From positions 55,996,630 through 56,060,629 of the forward strand of contig OY292274.1 of assembly GCA_958496175.1 (NCBI GenBank): a stretch of 64,000 bases of DNA. The letters run 5' to 3'. Each line of letters starts with the position of its first letter. Position 1 is the first letter of the stretch. Under the pieces are notes generated by a model. It was not told where the DNA came from. It searched no databases and saw only the letters and a program-made list of their open reading frames with translations. Below are positions 23,550 to 36,860 of this stretch, piece after piece. The position numbers were made by a program, and so were the translations under genes. The DNA comes from Sisyra terminalis (lineage: Eukaryota; Arthropoda; Insecta; Neuroptera; Sisyridae).

Positions 23550-24971
23550 AAAACCTCACTTTACGCATATGTATCGAAAATAACTATTTAAACTGTAATC
23601 AGTTTTCTTTCGAACTAAAAAAAACAATATTGAAAATTATTTTAATCAACTGATAATTATTAGTATTCTTAATTGAAGAATCTAATATTATAAATGAGAA
23701 ACAAAAATTGCTCAATATTTTTATCTTATGAATTCAGTTTCGGTTGTAATTTCGGCTCCACGACAGCCGAAACTGAAACTAAGCCGAAACTAATTTTCTT
23801 GCCGATACTAGGCCGAAGCCGAAAGTTCGATCGGACACTTATGAATATACAAAAATAAGTAGTGAATGATTTACATAAAAAAGTTAAAAAATTGCAAATC
23901 ATTTTCTTAAGTGAGCGAAAATTTAAATTCGTAAAACAAAAGTCGAATATTCAATTTCATTTTTATCTTTATCACTCTTATCTTTTACTTCTTTGATGTT
24001 TATTTTGTTGTTTGTCACTAGGTATGATAAAACAGGTTCTTTGCTCCAGTAACAAGTTAATCTTATGCCTAAATTTAAAATTTATGTGATATCTCTCACG
24101 AGTTTACAATCAAATTTGATTTTTTTTCAAAAAATGTATATTACATTCACTGCGGTTTGCAGTAAAAGGAAATTTATACTTTAGACCATAATAAATATTT
24201 TATATTAAAAAATATCCGAACCCTATGTCAGTCCTTTACTTCCAATATTGAGAATTGTAAATCAGAAATCCATTATGAGATATTTTATTCGTCATAAGTT
24301 ATCACCAACAAGTATATGAGGTAATAAAAGCATTAAATCACAACCAATAGCAGCAGGAAAGCTTTATACGAGTATAGTTGATCTTATTGATAAATCTTAT
24401 AGATTATCTTAACAATTCCATTTTTATTCAGTAGTCATCTTTGAAAATAAATATTTTTTTTCTTTTGATTTTATGTTCAATTTTATAGTTTAGATTCAAA
24501 ACTACTGTTATAAACAATAACTGTTACAAAAAAACTCAACTAAACGTTACAAAAACGTCGTCAAAATAACTTTGTGTGATAAGTGAAATTCATAGGACAA
24601 TCACAATAACATATGTGTACATTATGTAGGTACTTATTCATTTTTAAGCCCTTTGACAAATATATAGTACACTTGAGAAAAATTTTCAAACGTTTCGAGA
24701 ATTTATAGAATACAATATCTGCAGATAATGCTTGTTCCACGCAATATTTTACTTCAAAATCATTCATTTAAAAAGTATACATATAAATTTAAACAATAAC
24801 CATACCATTTAGGTAGTTGTAGATACATTGATATTAGTTAACCAAAATTTATTTGATTTTTCAAATAATTTGCTCTGTTATTTAATGCTATGATATTTTT
24901 AAAAATTTAGCGCATCGTCCTAGAATTGCGTCATTTGTTAAAAAAACATAATTAATAATTAATGTTGTCTA

Positions 24972-25180
24972 TGTGTATACAATATATAAAATATATTGCA
25001 GTCCAATTTATGTAGTATAATTTAACATAATAATATACAAATTTAATATAATAATATACAAATTTAATATAATAATATACAAATTTAATATAATAATATA
25101 TAAACTTAATATAATAATATATAAAAATCATACCACCAACATAAATTTGAACAGAAGTTTAAACAAAAAATCTTATTTTG
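24972..25180. mobile_element. 209-bp insertion with 14-bp target duplication
   Basis: Flanked by ATTAATGTTGTCTA at 24958-24971 and 25181-25194. The downstream duplicate block lacks it, so the boundaries are clear. A 14-bp duplication suggests target-primed retrotransposition. The interior is mostly a 21-bp AT-rich tandem repeat. No tail or tRNA-like head seen. Confidence 0.65.
25021..25125 (+). repeat. 21-bp minisatellite
   Basis: Roughly five copies of 'aatttaatataataatatac', the last ones diverged. Confidence 0.85.
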
Positions 25181-25733
25181 ATTAATGTTGTCTACTTAAT
25201 TTAATTTTGACAAAAAAAAATTATTCTTAAATCATTCATTGAATTTCTGGCCAGTATTGCGCAACTTTATAAATGTAAAAATATAAATACATTGATATTA
25301 GTTAACCAAAATTTAGTTGACTTTTCAAATAATTTGCTCTATTTTTAATGCTATGATATTTTTTATATTTAGCGCATTGTCCTAGAATTGGGCTATTAGT
25401 TAAAAAAAACATAATTAAGAATTACTATTGCCTACTTAACTTAATTTTGACAAAGAAAAATAATTCTTAATCTGAATATTTCTGATTAGCGCAACTTTAT
25501 AAATGTTAAAATATCTATTATTTGACTATTGAATAAGGGTCAACTAAAAAGTAAGGCATTTAAAAGTATTCTAATTTTCTTGCTTTCAATGAAATTTGCT
25601 GATAATGAGCACCGGTAATACTATTTTAAGATGAGAAAAAAGCACAAATAGTTTTGTACGTTTAGCACATTGTGAGGATTCTTACGTATTTTTTTGTGAA
25701 TTTCATTTAAATTACTCTAACTTTAAAAACAAA

Positions 25734-25770
25734 GTAATAATAATAAAAATAATAATAATAATAATAACTT
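25734..25770 (+). repeat. AAT microsatellite
   Basis: Runs of AAT/ATA units, imperfect. Confidence 0.8.
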
Positions 25771-28529
25771 ACTACATAACTTATTAAGCATGAGCATGTA
25801 ACATATGAGCCAAAATATAATTTATTCACTTGACGATTTTCATTTTTAAATATAATAATTAATCTTTTAAGAAGACTTCTAGTTGTTGATAATTAATAAT
25901 TTATTTACTTTTTATTTTGCTGTGTGATATGTTGGTTTTTTAAGCATGAAAAATGATTCACTGTCTTCAGTTGCCAATTTTAAATTTGATGAAATTAAAT
26001 GTATTGTAAATAATCTAAATTATATTTCTAAATTTCATTCGTATACTGCAGCAAGTGTCATTTCGCAAACATTATCAGTAAAGGCAAAACTAGTTAAGTC
26101 GTTTGTTTTTCTACTTTTCAGGAAATAAAATGTACTTCAATTATCCTAGTCTTCTAATAAAAGCTGCAAATGTGTTGTTTTGATTATAAAGCATGGAATA
26201 AAGTGCAGTGAAAATTTATTGTTATATTTCTTAAATCCTCATAAAAAACCACAATCATAATAAAAATAGTATTGTAGACAGTAAAATTAGATCTGGATTT
26301 GACGAATAGGGTGAAAAGGCTTCAGCCTACACCCTCGCATCTTGAAGAATTTTATTCAAATTTTACATTTTAGTTTTCTAGACTTCACAAAAATAAAGAA
26401 TTTAAAGACATGTAAAAGACGTCTTAATTGTTGATTTTAAAATCAAGTATATAACCCCTCCAGTCAATCACCAAAATAAATATGTTAATTATTTATAGAA
26501 GTTTTGTTAAAACTGTTGAAAGTAAATGGATTTCGTGATGTGATGGATATTAGTTAATGCCATATTTTGAAAAAAGGTTATGTCAAACTTTGAGAATAAA
26601 TATGCTTGATGGCTATTCAGTAGTTAGAAAAAGTATGTTTCATTTTCACAAAACATATTTCACGAACCCAAAGTGTCAAGCAGGTAAAAGTCTATAAAAG
26701 AAAATTTTCAGTTTTTAATAAATAAAAGCTTTTATATAAAAAGGAAGTTTAATTTAAACTCCAGGAAGTTCAATTTTCTTTTTCTTTTCAAAAACTCAAA
26801 TGAAAAATAAATCTTGGTTAAGAATTTCAAACCTTATTTCAATTTGTTTATTTGTAAAATAGTTTTTTTTTTACTTTGAAATTTTTTTTTAATTAATGCC
26901 AAATGCAATAATTTAATTAAAAAAATTTTACAATTAAAATTTAAAATAAATATCAAAACATAAAGACAATATAAGAGAATAAGTTTAATTTTAATTTACT
27001 CGCAGATGATTAACTTATTATGCTGTTAATTTGTTCAGGTTAACAAAATATTCATTCAATGTAAAAGAACACATTTGCGGTTCAATTTCAAGAATTTTAT
27101 TCAAATTGTTACCATATTTCAATAAAATATTGATTTTAGATAAAATATTCATATGAAATAAGAAACGATTGCAAAATGTATGTTTAAAAACATTAGATTC
27201 CTTATGCCAACTGAAGCATTAAACCGTTTATTTCAGATTCTCAAAGCGGATACGAATAACTTAAGGACAAAATATAAAATATCAATCCTTTTTTAAATTG
27301 AAAAACATAGCTACATATTCCCAATATATGAAAATTATAACGTAAGCATATTCTGAAAAGAATATGCATTTAAGTGTACTATGATATAAAAAATAGATGA
27401 TAAATTAAACTTGAACACTTTTGGGAAATCAGGAAACGATAAATTACCTCCCTTTGAAAAACTAAGGTTTTGTGAAAAGACAAGCTTTTGGTAACGTCAA
27501 CTATCAACATTGACGTAAGCTAAAACTAATGACAACGAAGTTAGAAAATCTTTTTATTTTTATTGATGGCAATTTTTTTCTCGAAAACAAATTTTCTTAA
27601 AAATATCTACCCAAGCAAATATAATTATATCAATGCTGAAAAAAAATCGTTTCTAACATTTACGTACTAATTTATCATTATATCAAATTGAATGTAAAAG
27701 ATCATTTATACTTGTAATAAAGACCATTTTTGGACAAATAGCTTTCATAAGTTACATAAGCTTTTATGAAAAAAATAATTCCACATCAAACAATAGATGG
27801 TTCCTTTTTTACATAATGAAAATATAAATTACTAATTTATCGATAAATCTGAATTTTCTTATTTTATCATTCGAATTAGATTTGTTCTTTCAAATAAATT
27901 TATTCCAACAATTAACAAATCAGAAATCCTTTTGATTTCAAATTAATTTTATTATTATTATTATGAAAAAATAAGTTAAAAGTTATTAGGTGAATAAAAA
28001 TAGATGATTCTAATTAGTGAATAATTCATGATAAAATTAAGGTATACAACCGAAAGGAAAATGTAATTATTTCTTCATAAATTTCCAAATAAGCCAATGT
28101 ACGACATATAATAATTCATTGAAATTTCCTTTGCAAGTTTAAAATATACTTTCAAAAAAATCTTATGCTAAATAACAAAACTTTATTTTGATAAGGTTAT
28201 ATAGGGATATAGGTATACTAACTAACCCTATCTTTTGAAAGGGTAAAAATCCTAATTACTACATTTTTAATGCATAAAAGAGTTTAAATTTAAAAATAAT
28301 AATTGTGAAGTTTTTATATGAAAATTTAGCTACAAAATTAAATTGTAAATTTTATTTATAAATGAGAAATCAGTAGCACTTACGGAAACTCAATATTTAA
28401 TTAAAGCAAATAATTATCTTTAAAAAAATAATAGTATAGATAAATCAATTTTACAGTACATTATTTTGATGCTATATTTTAAGGTCATGGAAATCTGTAA
28501 AAGCTACAGCCATAACAGTGATTAATTAT

Positions 28530-29700
28530 TACGAGCTTTCTCGACCCTATTATGCTAGCAAAATTCAGACGTGCTTATTTATTTTTTATTAAAAGGCTAC
28601 AGAGTTTTGCAAAGTTTCAATAAAATCTGGACAAGAATTTACTTAATTTGTCTAGAGAATAAAAAAATAGCATTATTTTTCTTTAATTGAAACAATACAC
28701 AACTAATTTTTAAAATCAAAAGAATAACATAATAAAAATATTTTACAATACATAAAATAACAGAGGTCAATAAATATTTGGTGAAATAGAAGGGTATTTG
28801 ATTAATTTGATTTTAAAAATTAAAAATTATATTTTTTGCTTAAAGGCTATAATACATAATTGTGTGAAAAAGTATAAAATTATACATGAAATAATTAAAA
28901 CCAAATGGTTGGGAAGAAGTCCCAAAAATTATATACCTAGGAAACCTAATCACTAACACCAGAGGATGGAGTGAAGATATCAAAAGTTATTTACCGATAG
29001 CCCGAACAACGATGGTGAAACTAATGAAAATACGGAAAAGTACATCTATCCGGAAAAACACTAAAATAAAACTATTTCACGTGCTGATTTTTCCAATCGC
29101 CACATAATGGCTTTCCCTAAAATTGATTTAACCGTTTGATCTTAAGTTAAATTATGCTTTAGGGGTTGGTAATGGTTTCTTTATAAAAAATATTTTTTAT
29201 ATAATTATTATATAATATTTTTTGAGCTTTCACAACCTATTAGGCTGGTAAACTTTAAGTTTGTTTATTTATTATTTATGAAAAAACTACAGAATTTTGA
29301 AAAATTTCAAAAAGCTAGCCTAAAATTTGCTTAATTTGTCTGTATTAAAAAAAAAATAATTAAAACAATAAGGACCTATTTTTAAAATGAAAAGAAAAAT
29401 ATCATACAAATAATACACATTACTCATAGTAACAGAGGTCAATAAATTTTTGTTGAACATCTAATAGTTTTGAATTGATTTCTTTCTTAAAAGTATAAAT
29501 TTCTTTTTTTACTTAAAACTTTTTTAAACTTTTTTTTCTTTTTTTCCCTCCGGAAATACACTAAAATAAAACTATCTAAAGTGCTGATTTTTCCAATGGC
29601 CCCAAATTTTTGCCTTAAAGTTGATATAGCCGTCTGATCTAAAGTAAAATTATGATGTACGGTTTGATAATGCTTTCTTTATAAAGAGAAACCTACAACT
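28530..29700 (+). repeat. Tandem duplication of a decayed LINE segment
   Basis: The order 'gagctttc', 'taatttgtct', 'aacagaggtcaataaat', 'ccggaaa.acactaaaataa', 'gtgctgatttttccaat' and 'tttctttataaa' occurs at 28530-29190 and again at 29222-29690. The copies are well diverged. Only the first keeps readable reverse-transcriptase codons. Confidence 0.7.
28910..29110 (+). pseudogene. LINE reverse-transcriptase remnant
   Basis: Plus-strand codons read IYLGNLITNTRGWSEDIKS, ARTTMVKLMKI, then TKIKLFHVLIFPIATY followed by a stop where Gly is expected. This is the C-terminal part of non-LTR reverse transcriptase (pattern YLGs.i...G....I..R...A......L..........K..L....v.P...YG). About 65 residues remain. 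Clade not assigned; RTE-like is possible. It sits in the first unit of the 28.5-29.7-kb duplication. Confidence 0.75.
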
Positions 29701-30120
29701 CTGAACATATGACCAGTGTAAATATACTAATGTCATGAATTTGAAAAAAATCATATTTAATTTTTCCAATTACGGAGATTTCGATGAATGCACTTATGAA
29801 ACTGGTAGGGGTAATAACAACAAGGGTAACAAAGGTAGAACCACTGAATTATGCCTTAAAAAGTTATGTTCCGATTTTTTTCAAACTATCTTTTGATTAT
29901 TTTAAAGATTCTATTCACTGAAAATTATTGAAAAGAAAGTGCTATAGCTAATATTAAACAAAATTGCAATTTGAGATGAACCGTCCATGAAGAAAAAAAT
30001 AGTAAATTTTGAAGACTGATTTAACATTTCCAAATATTTTGCACACATTTGAAATTATTTCACCTAATCTATACTTAAAAATTATCTCATTTATATATAA
30101 GTACATAGGTCGTAAAAAAC

Positions 30121-30272
30121 CAAGGTTTATAAAATACACAGGTGGTCTCATGCGCTACGAGACGTATCCAGAAGAAATTCATACATATCTTCAGACTGAT
30201 TAAAATTTCAAAATTCTTCGTATGACGTCATTTTTTTTCTAATGGGGCAACTTGTGTAATTTATAAACCTTG
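30121..30272 (+). mobile_element. 152-bp MITE D, copy 1
   Basis: Starts CAAGGTTTATAAAATACAC and ends GTGTAATTTATAAACCTTG, a near-perfect inverted repeat. The whole unit matches, inverted, 48902-48750. No target duplication is preserved here. Confidence 0.85.
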
Positions 30273-30394
30273 CAACTCTACAGCTTTATGAAGTCCATAA
30301 AAAATTATTATTTCTTTATATAATTTTATTATTACTCTTGTTTAATAATATTCTCATTTAATTATTATATTCCAATAATCTTTATTTTAAGGAA

Positions 30395-30990
30395 GTATTT
30401 ATTTTAATAAAACAAAATAAATTTTAAGTTTTTGCTATTTATTTTCAAATCTAATCCGTTAATTATAATGCATGTTTCGATAGGCCTCAAACGACATCAT
30501 TGCACAAAACGACTATATTGCGTTTTCGTATATTATGTATATGTATTGGCATTGAGTGGAAGTGGTTTTCTTAAGATTTTAAAATTTCAACAATCAAAAC
30601 AAAAGAACATTTTTAAATTACGGTATCTGATTGGCTAATAGCCTCGTGCATTGAATATAGAGTAAATGTTATCAGATATCAATGAATTGCTCGATCCAAT
30701 ATATTTGTATTAACTAGACGCTTATCGTTTATCTCACTGACCATATTATATTAAGCTCATAGGTAATATAAAAAAATATTACACTTTCCTGAAATATTTT
30801 TAACAAATGCAGCAAAAACAGTATGAAATAAATATTTTATATCTGAGATTATTTTCATCTTCTGCTTTTTGGGTGTGTAGTAACCCTTTATGAACTTGAG
30901 AAATTAACGTTTAGCGCGGGAGTAGTTTTAATTTTTTTCTCTATTTAATACCCTCTCGAAAAATATAACTTATTCTAAAGAAAATATTAA
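30395..30990 (+). repeat. Dispersed repeat B, copy 2
   Basis: Same orientation as 16031-16620, with many substitutions and small indels. Ends not defined. Confidence 0.7.
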
Positions 30991-31274
30991 GTTTAGAAGA
31001 CATTAAGCTTAGAAAATATATTTTCAGAACGGTAGACTCCAAAATTATTTAATGGTTATTTTTTTAGCATTCATAAAGCATTGTTTGTTTGTTATAAAAT
31101 AGGCATTCTTAACTTCCAAGGCATATTAAAATTTAAAATCCAATAATAAATTCTAAAAATTAGATATTTCTATTTTTATTGCAATATTTTTATACATACA
31201 ACTAAGTTAGAACTGAGTTAGAAGTTTGAAACGTTGATGATAATAGCATTTTATTAGTACCTATACATTTCATC

Positions 31275-32275
31275 AATAAGGTATAGTCACCAAATTTCGT
31301 CCCCAAGCTTAATTTCGCCCCCTTGGGTATCTTTTTTTCTAAATAACGCCACCTAATTTTTAAAATTTGAATTTAAAGTCAGTTAAGTCATACAACCATT
31401 TCAAATGTTTAGCGGTGAAATGTTGGGTCTGTGCCAAGATATTTAAAAAAATAAAAAACTTGTCAAGGTAAGTTTTTGATTGAAATACTATCGATAAAGT
31501 TTAAATGGTGATGTTCTTGAATTATTTAAACGAAATTTTGCCAAAATTTGATGTTATCGCTTAAAATTAAATCGATTATATTTTCATTTAGGTTATGACA
31601 TGCGTTTTTGGTTGAATACAAATTGTCAACACAACTGGCAAATTCCTAATATCGTCCCCTTACATAAGCCTAATATCGCCCCCGGGACTATATTGAGATT
31701 ACTTCGTTATTCGGCAGTTGTATTTTTTCAACAATAATTTTTTCAATAAAATATTTAGTTGAACGAAACAGGGATCAGCACCATGATAAAATGGGAGAAA
31801 AGTGGATAGGATGCACAAAATGTTTCCAATGGATGCATGAGGATTGTGTTGAAAATCCAGGGCCTAACTTTATCTGTTCAATTTGCTTAGAGAATTAAAA
31901 TTACTTAAAGTTTAAACTATAGGTATATCAATGATTAATAAGTCTGATTAGATATTGTTATTATTATGATTATACTAATAATTTTATATTGTTAAAAATA
32001 TAGTTTATGTTTATGTAAGTCCTAATTATTGTGATCTCAATATCGTCCTCGGGACGTAATTAGGTGCCCAAAAAATTATTTTCAGAATGTCTACTTTTTT
32101 GTAAAGAATATTTTTGTATAAATAATAAAGAATTTAATAGATTTTTTTTTATTTAAAATAAAAAAGAAATGTTATAACTCAACTTTGACGTTATATTGAT
32201 TACTTTAATCGCAACATTTTTTTCAAAATTTTTATTTTTCAAAAAGGGGACGTTATTTGGTGACTCTACCTTATT
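31275..32275 (+). mobile_element. Internally deleted pogo-like element 2
   Basis: Left end 31275-31304 (AATAAGGTATAGTCACCAAA...) and the reversed right end 32275-32246 (AATAAGGTAGAGTCACCAAA...) match at 27 of 30 bases. The TA/GGTA context resembles the intact pogo element. Internal motifs 'atcgtcccc', 'atcgcccccgggac' and 'atcgtcctcgggac' repeat the end sequence, as in the intact element. The only coding remnant is a PHD-finger end. At 1.0 kb it lacks the catalytic core, so it is nonautonomous. Confidence 0.72.
31761..31898 (+). pseudogene. PHD-finger C-terminus of a lost transposase
   Basis: Reads EKWIGCTKCFQWMHEDC then FICSICLEN and a stop: the W..C..C..W.H..C...C..C half of a PHD finger, as at the end of the intact transposase. 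The first Cys pair is absent. 'tatttag' just before 31761 could be an old splice acceptor. Confidence 0.72.
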
Positions 32276-34089
32276 ATTAATATATCTTTCTGGGGCCAAT
32301 TGACCGTAACTACAGTCCTTTAAATAAGTTTCTTATTCATTTAAATTCTTTATTGACGAAAAACTGAAACTTTATTTGGTTTATGAAGAGCTACTATAAA
32401 AATTTGATTGTTTAATAAATATAACTTAAAACTTAATTACATACAACAAAGCACGCGGTACACATAACAAATTTTCATTGTAATTCCTGAGTTGATAGGT
32501 ACATAAAATATATAAACCGTAGTAGAAAGTTTAAATAAAGCTGTATATTTTAATACAAAAGAATGATTAAAGATTTAATCTTTTATAAGTTTTATTTTGT
32601 TTAACAACTTTTATTCTCCTTTTGAAGCATTTTTTCCGAATTAATTTTTAAACAATGATATTAAATTAAAAAATAATTTCTTTAATGTTACAAATGTTTT
32701 CTGGTTTAGTTTTATTGCTCTACTTAGAAAAATATATATCGAAATGAAAATTGTATATAACACAATAATTTCATGATATATTTTATAGTTGGAAACTTTT
32801 TTGTCAGATTGGCTTAAAAAAAGTTACCACGAAAGTTGTAAGTTATTAGTGATTGTGGTACAAATTTTGAACTTATGTGACCAAAATTGCGTGAACATAA
32901 TTCAAGATGAAAATCAAATAAAACTTATCTCTTTCATAGGGTCAATTGTTGTACTAAGATCTACTTTCTTAAAAAAATTATATGTGGTACAACAACTTAT
33001 TAAGAAACATGATCATAACTTAATTTTGGATTTATATAACTTGCTTTTATACAATGAATATAAAAATATTTCTATAAAATTTTAATATAAATTTTTCACA
33101 ACTGTTTTTCCAATAGTGTGAAACTTTGTGATAACCTTTTCAAGAAAAAGGTATGATGAAATTCTTTAAATCTAAGATCAAATCTTTAATCACAAAAAAA
33201 AAGTTTTCTGACATGTTTTACTAAGCGAATTCCAAAGGAATTTCCTTGCAAAATTATCTCTAGATAAAATCAAACTTGAGATTATCCAAAAGGTAACAGA
33301 ATTTTGAAAAATCAGGATTTCGTTCCATTTTATTTCCATTATGATATGTTATCTTAAATTAAGATCAAATTTACATTAAGATTATTCATACTTTTTTGTT
33401 GATTTCAAACAAATAATATTTAGCATTGGTTAATCGAAAAAGAAATTAAAGTTGAAAAAAAAACCAAGTCATTTAAAAATGACTAAATTTCAATATCTTC
33501 TGGCGTATTCAGGTATCTAGTTATTTTAATGGAATATGTAAAAGCGTTTAAATTGCATTAATACATTATTATCCTACGTGATTTTAACAAGACTACTTCA
33601 AATATAAATATTTTGAATGAAATGTATTTCAAGTATTAATAATAAATTATGGAGGTAATATAAATAGACTTTAAACTATTTATATGTTATTCAGTTTAAA
33701 CTTGAAGTTTTATTATTTATACATTCATAATTGTATTATGCCATCAGCTCAGGAAAAGTTGTTTTTGTAACAATGTAATGATTAATTAATTTAAGTCTAC
33801 TTGTTATTTTAAAAGTAAACAACAGCAGTTAAAGGTGAAACTTAATATTTTTGAATTGATTATATTCGATATGTACAAATATAGTTAATATTTGTGTTTA
33901 CCTAATTAATAAATAATTATACCTATAGTATTAGTAATTGAGAACCCGGTGAACTTCGTACCACCTAAAGTCGAATAGCAAAAACTAATTGACATCGGTA
34001 ATATGGCTTAATTTTGAATTATTTATATGAATATTATAAAATAAAATACTAACTTAAACTTGATTAAAACAAATTAAGTGCGTTTTTTG

Positions 34090-34214
34090 CTGTTGTGAAA
34101 TTGCATTGTTTTTTTGGCCAATTTGCTTCTAAGATCGCTTTTAGTCTGAGACTGGATGCTTACCGGGAATGTTCCTGTTTTCTTCAGTACTTTTTTAAAC
34201 AAAATATTTGTTTG
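34090..34214 (-). repeat. Dispersed repeat G, copy 2
   Basis: The minus strand reads VLKKTGTFPVSIQSQTKSDL and LAKK in one frame, matching 4424-4548. Source element unknown. Confidence 0.5.
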
Positions 34215-36860
34215 TTTTTTTATCATTTGATATTTCAGCTCAAGGTTTAGATGGCTCAACTTTCTGTATTAGTACAATGCAGCTGCTTAAATAGGCTACA
34301 ATAATGTCCCAATCTTATTCTGGTAATTATTTATAACCTTCCTGTGCTTAAGTCATAGTACGATGTGTAATATATTAGGAGTTTTTTGATATATTAATTT
34401 CTCATTTTTGATGTAATCTTCAATTTTTGGTTCGAAAATTGATCTTTTTCAGATTGTAAAATGGCAAATGAAGACTTATACATGTTTCTTTTTAATTGAT
34501 TTGTCGACTCTCTTTGTGACCTGGTATCCATAATATAATTAATAATTTTGATTTCTTGTAATGTTTACCATAGTACTGCTTCTCATTATAAAAATAGTGT
34601 CTTACCTTTCACTTCTCATTACACAAAAAAAAATTATCTTTTCTATTTTCTTTCAGATTATGTCACAATACTATTAATGGTTTTGGTTCTTATTTGGAAA
34701 ACTTCAGAAATATATTCAGAATTATATATTCAAAATATTTTTAAATCAAATATCCTTTACGAATAATATTGTCATTTTATTTCAAACATATTACTTAAAA
34801 TTAAAGTTTCACCACAAAAAGCACTACTATCTTTATAACATTATATATGTAATCAAGATTTAGTTTGTACTTTATAATCGAATGATATAAATAAAAGATG
34901 GTCAAAAATATATTTTTAGACCTTATTAAGTATGGAAATTGGTAACTCTGAGTCAACATACATTTATTAATTAGCACTTAACGTATTAGTACTGAAATCC
35001 ATTATTTTGCCTCCTACATAACCCATTATGTGATTGATTAAAACCAATAACGTATAAATAAATGGAATGAAAAATTAATGCATACAAATTTCAGATCTGC
35101 TGGTCAAAATTAAACTGCACATTTCCATTTTAATTTTCAACAAGGCTGATTTTTTGTTCTTATAACATTACTGATTGTTTATTATTGTCAAAAATAGAAT
35201 ATGGTTTTTTGAGACACTTTTATAATTTTTCTTGTTAATTGTCAAATTAGGAGGATAATATATCATCCTTACAACTTAACGTTAGAAATACAATGATTAA
35301 GCTTTAAAAATAAAAATTTAAATTTCAGAAAAGTAACTAATAAGTTCGCTTTAAAGATCTTTAAAGTACGGTAATATAGGTAATCTTTGAAAAATTTCAT
35401 TAAAGAAAGTATCGATTGAGAGGAAATCGTGCATATACCGTCACTCTTGCGGTCAGAAATCAAATCATGCTAAAAGGCTACGAATTGAGCATACTGATCT
35501 AATTCACGTACACTAGAGGCGAAGGAATTACCCCAAATTCGAGGTAATTACAATCAAACCCTAACAGTTAACCACTAAATTAACGAATTTCCCAAGCTTG
35601 TTACCTCTACAGAACCATAACTATATTATCAGTGTCAATCAAAGATATAAAAATTCAATAGAAGAAAGTAGAAAAATAAAAAGTTACTAAAAACTTCCAA
35701 ATTATGTGAAACTGTTTTTATGTTTTATTTCAATATGAGTCTACTTAAGTTACCTATTATTAATTATTGTATTTCTTTTCTTTTTGTTTTCCCAATATAT
35801 CTAATTTTTGTATGAAATATCATTAAAATAACCTTTCTTGTTGTTGTTTTCATTATCTATAAACCATTTAACAACCAGTAAACATAACTGCAACTTGCTT
35901 CTTATAAAAAGCGATAAAGTTCAATGAAATAATAATTTTAAGTGAAAAATTCTATAACATTTAAAGAATCGATAAGAATAGGGAATAGGTCATAATTGCC
36001 TTAGAAAGGGGACGCGCATTTATTAGAAACACATCAAAGAGAGCTTTATTTATTTCATTAATCGTTTATTAACTTTACTATTTTAATCATATCAACTGCT
36101 TAATTAGTTACTTGAAAATTAAAAGAATTCAACTAGGAAATAAAATATTAGCACAAAGGATATAATGTGTAGATACTATTTTAAATATGTACTACAAAAA
36201 TACATTAGGAAGAGGATTTAAATATTTTACCACAATTTGTGAATATTATATTTTCTAATTAGGAAAAGGCAAACGCAAAACCTTCATATTTTAATAGTTT
36301 TTCACGAATTGTAATAGAATGCTTTTACTTGAATTCAATGCGTTACAGAATTTAAACATAATTTCAGATGATAACATCAATTATGAATCAATTTATCATA
36401 AAATAAACGAATTTTGAAGTTAGTAAAATTCGATATTGAGTTGATTTCAGCGCGGGTATAGGTTTCTCGTTTGTCGGTAAAGAAAACGAACTGGAATAAT
36501 CCCCCGGATACACCCATAGGAAGTTTACCTTATAGGAACTTATATTACCTTATACCTTATAGGAAGTTTAAATCATCGAATCGGTTGAAACCAATGACAA
36601 CAATCAGTAAATTCAAGACAATAATTATTATATTTGTATTCCACTCACAAGGATGTTTTTACATTCTTTGTTCTCTGTCTATTATATGTTAGTATTAAAA
36701 GCAAAAAATGTGTTTATAACTGAATCATATATTAGTTATCATAAACCACTTATAGCTGATTTGCTAATTCTAGCACTACCGAAAGGGGCAATAGCAGTGA
36801 ATTTAAAATATTTTTTATTACACCAAAGAAGTATAATTTCTCACGCATGTACATAAGTAT
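34215..36860. other. Gene-free stretch within the receptor intron
   Basis: No gene seen. A short run of 'accttatagga' units lies at 36527-36570. Confidence 0.5.

Larger units (their letters stand above)
19909..23831. mobile_element. Possible composite element F, host of the pogo insertion
   Basis: The left end reads AGTGTCTGACTGAAACTT. The right end, reversed, reads AGTGTCCGATCGAACTTTCG, and both carry repeated (C)CGAAAC units. If these are its two ends, the element is about 1.17 kb once the pogo insertion is removed. A related end lies at 6560-6819. No target duplication was found next to the ends, so the pairing is uncertain. Confidence 0.4.
24823..25515 (+). repeat. Tandem duplication, first copy interrupted
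   Basis: The block starting 'tacattgatattagttaacc' and ending 'gcgcaactttataaatgt' occurs at 24823-25285 and again at 25286-25515. Shared landmarks are 'caaataatttgctct', 'aatgctatgatattttt' and 'cctagaattg'. The first copy is longer because of the insertion at 24972-25180. Confidence 0.75.

Noticed and set aside
25021..25125. Regularly spaced repeat as a CRISPR array
   Set aside because: The units are contiguous 21-bp AT repeats without unique spacers, in a eukaryotic sequence.
32789..33085. 98-codon plus-strand open frame
   Set aside because: Leu/Ile/Asn/Lys-rich noise typical of this base composition; no domain and no paralogue in the window.
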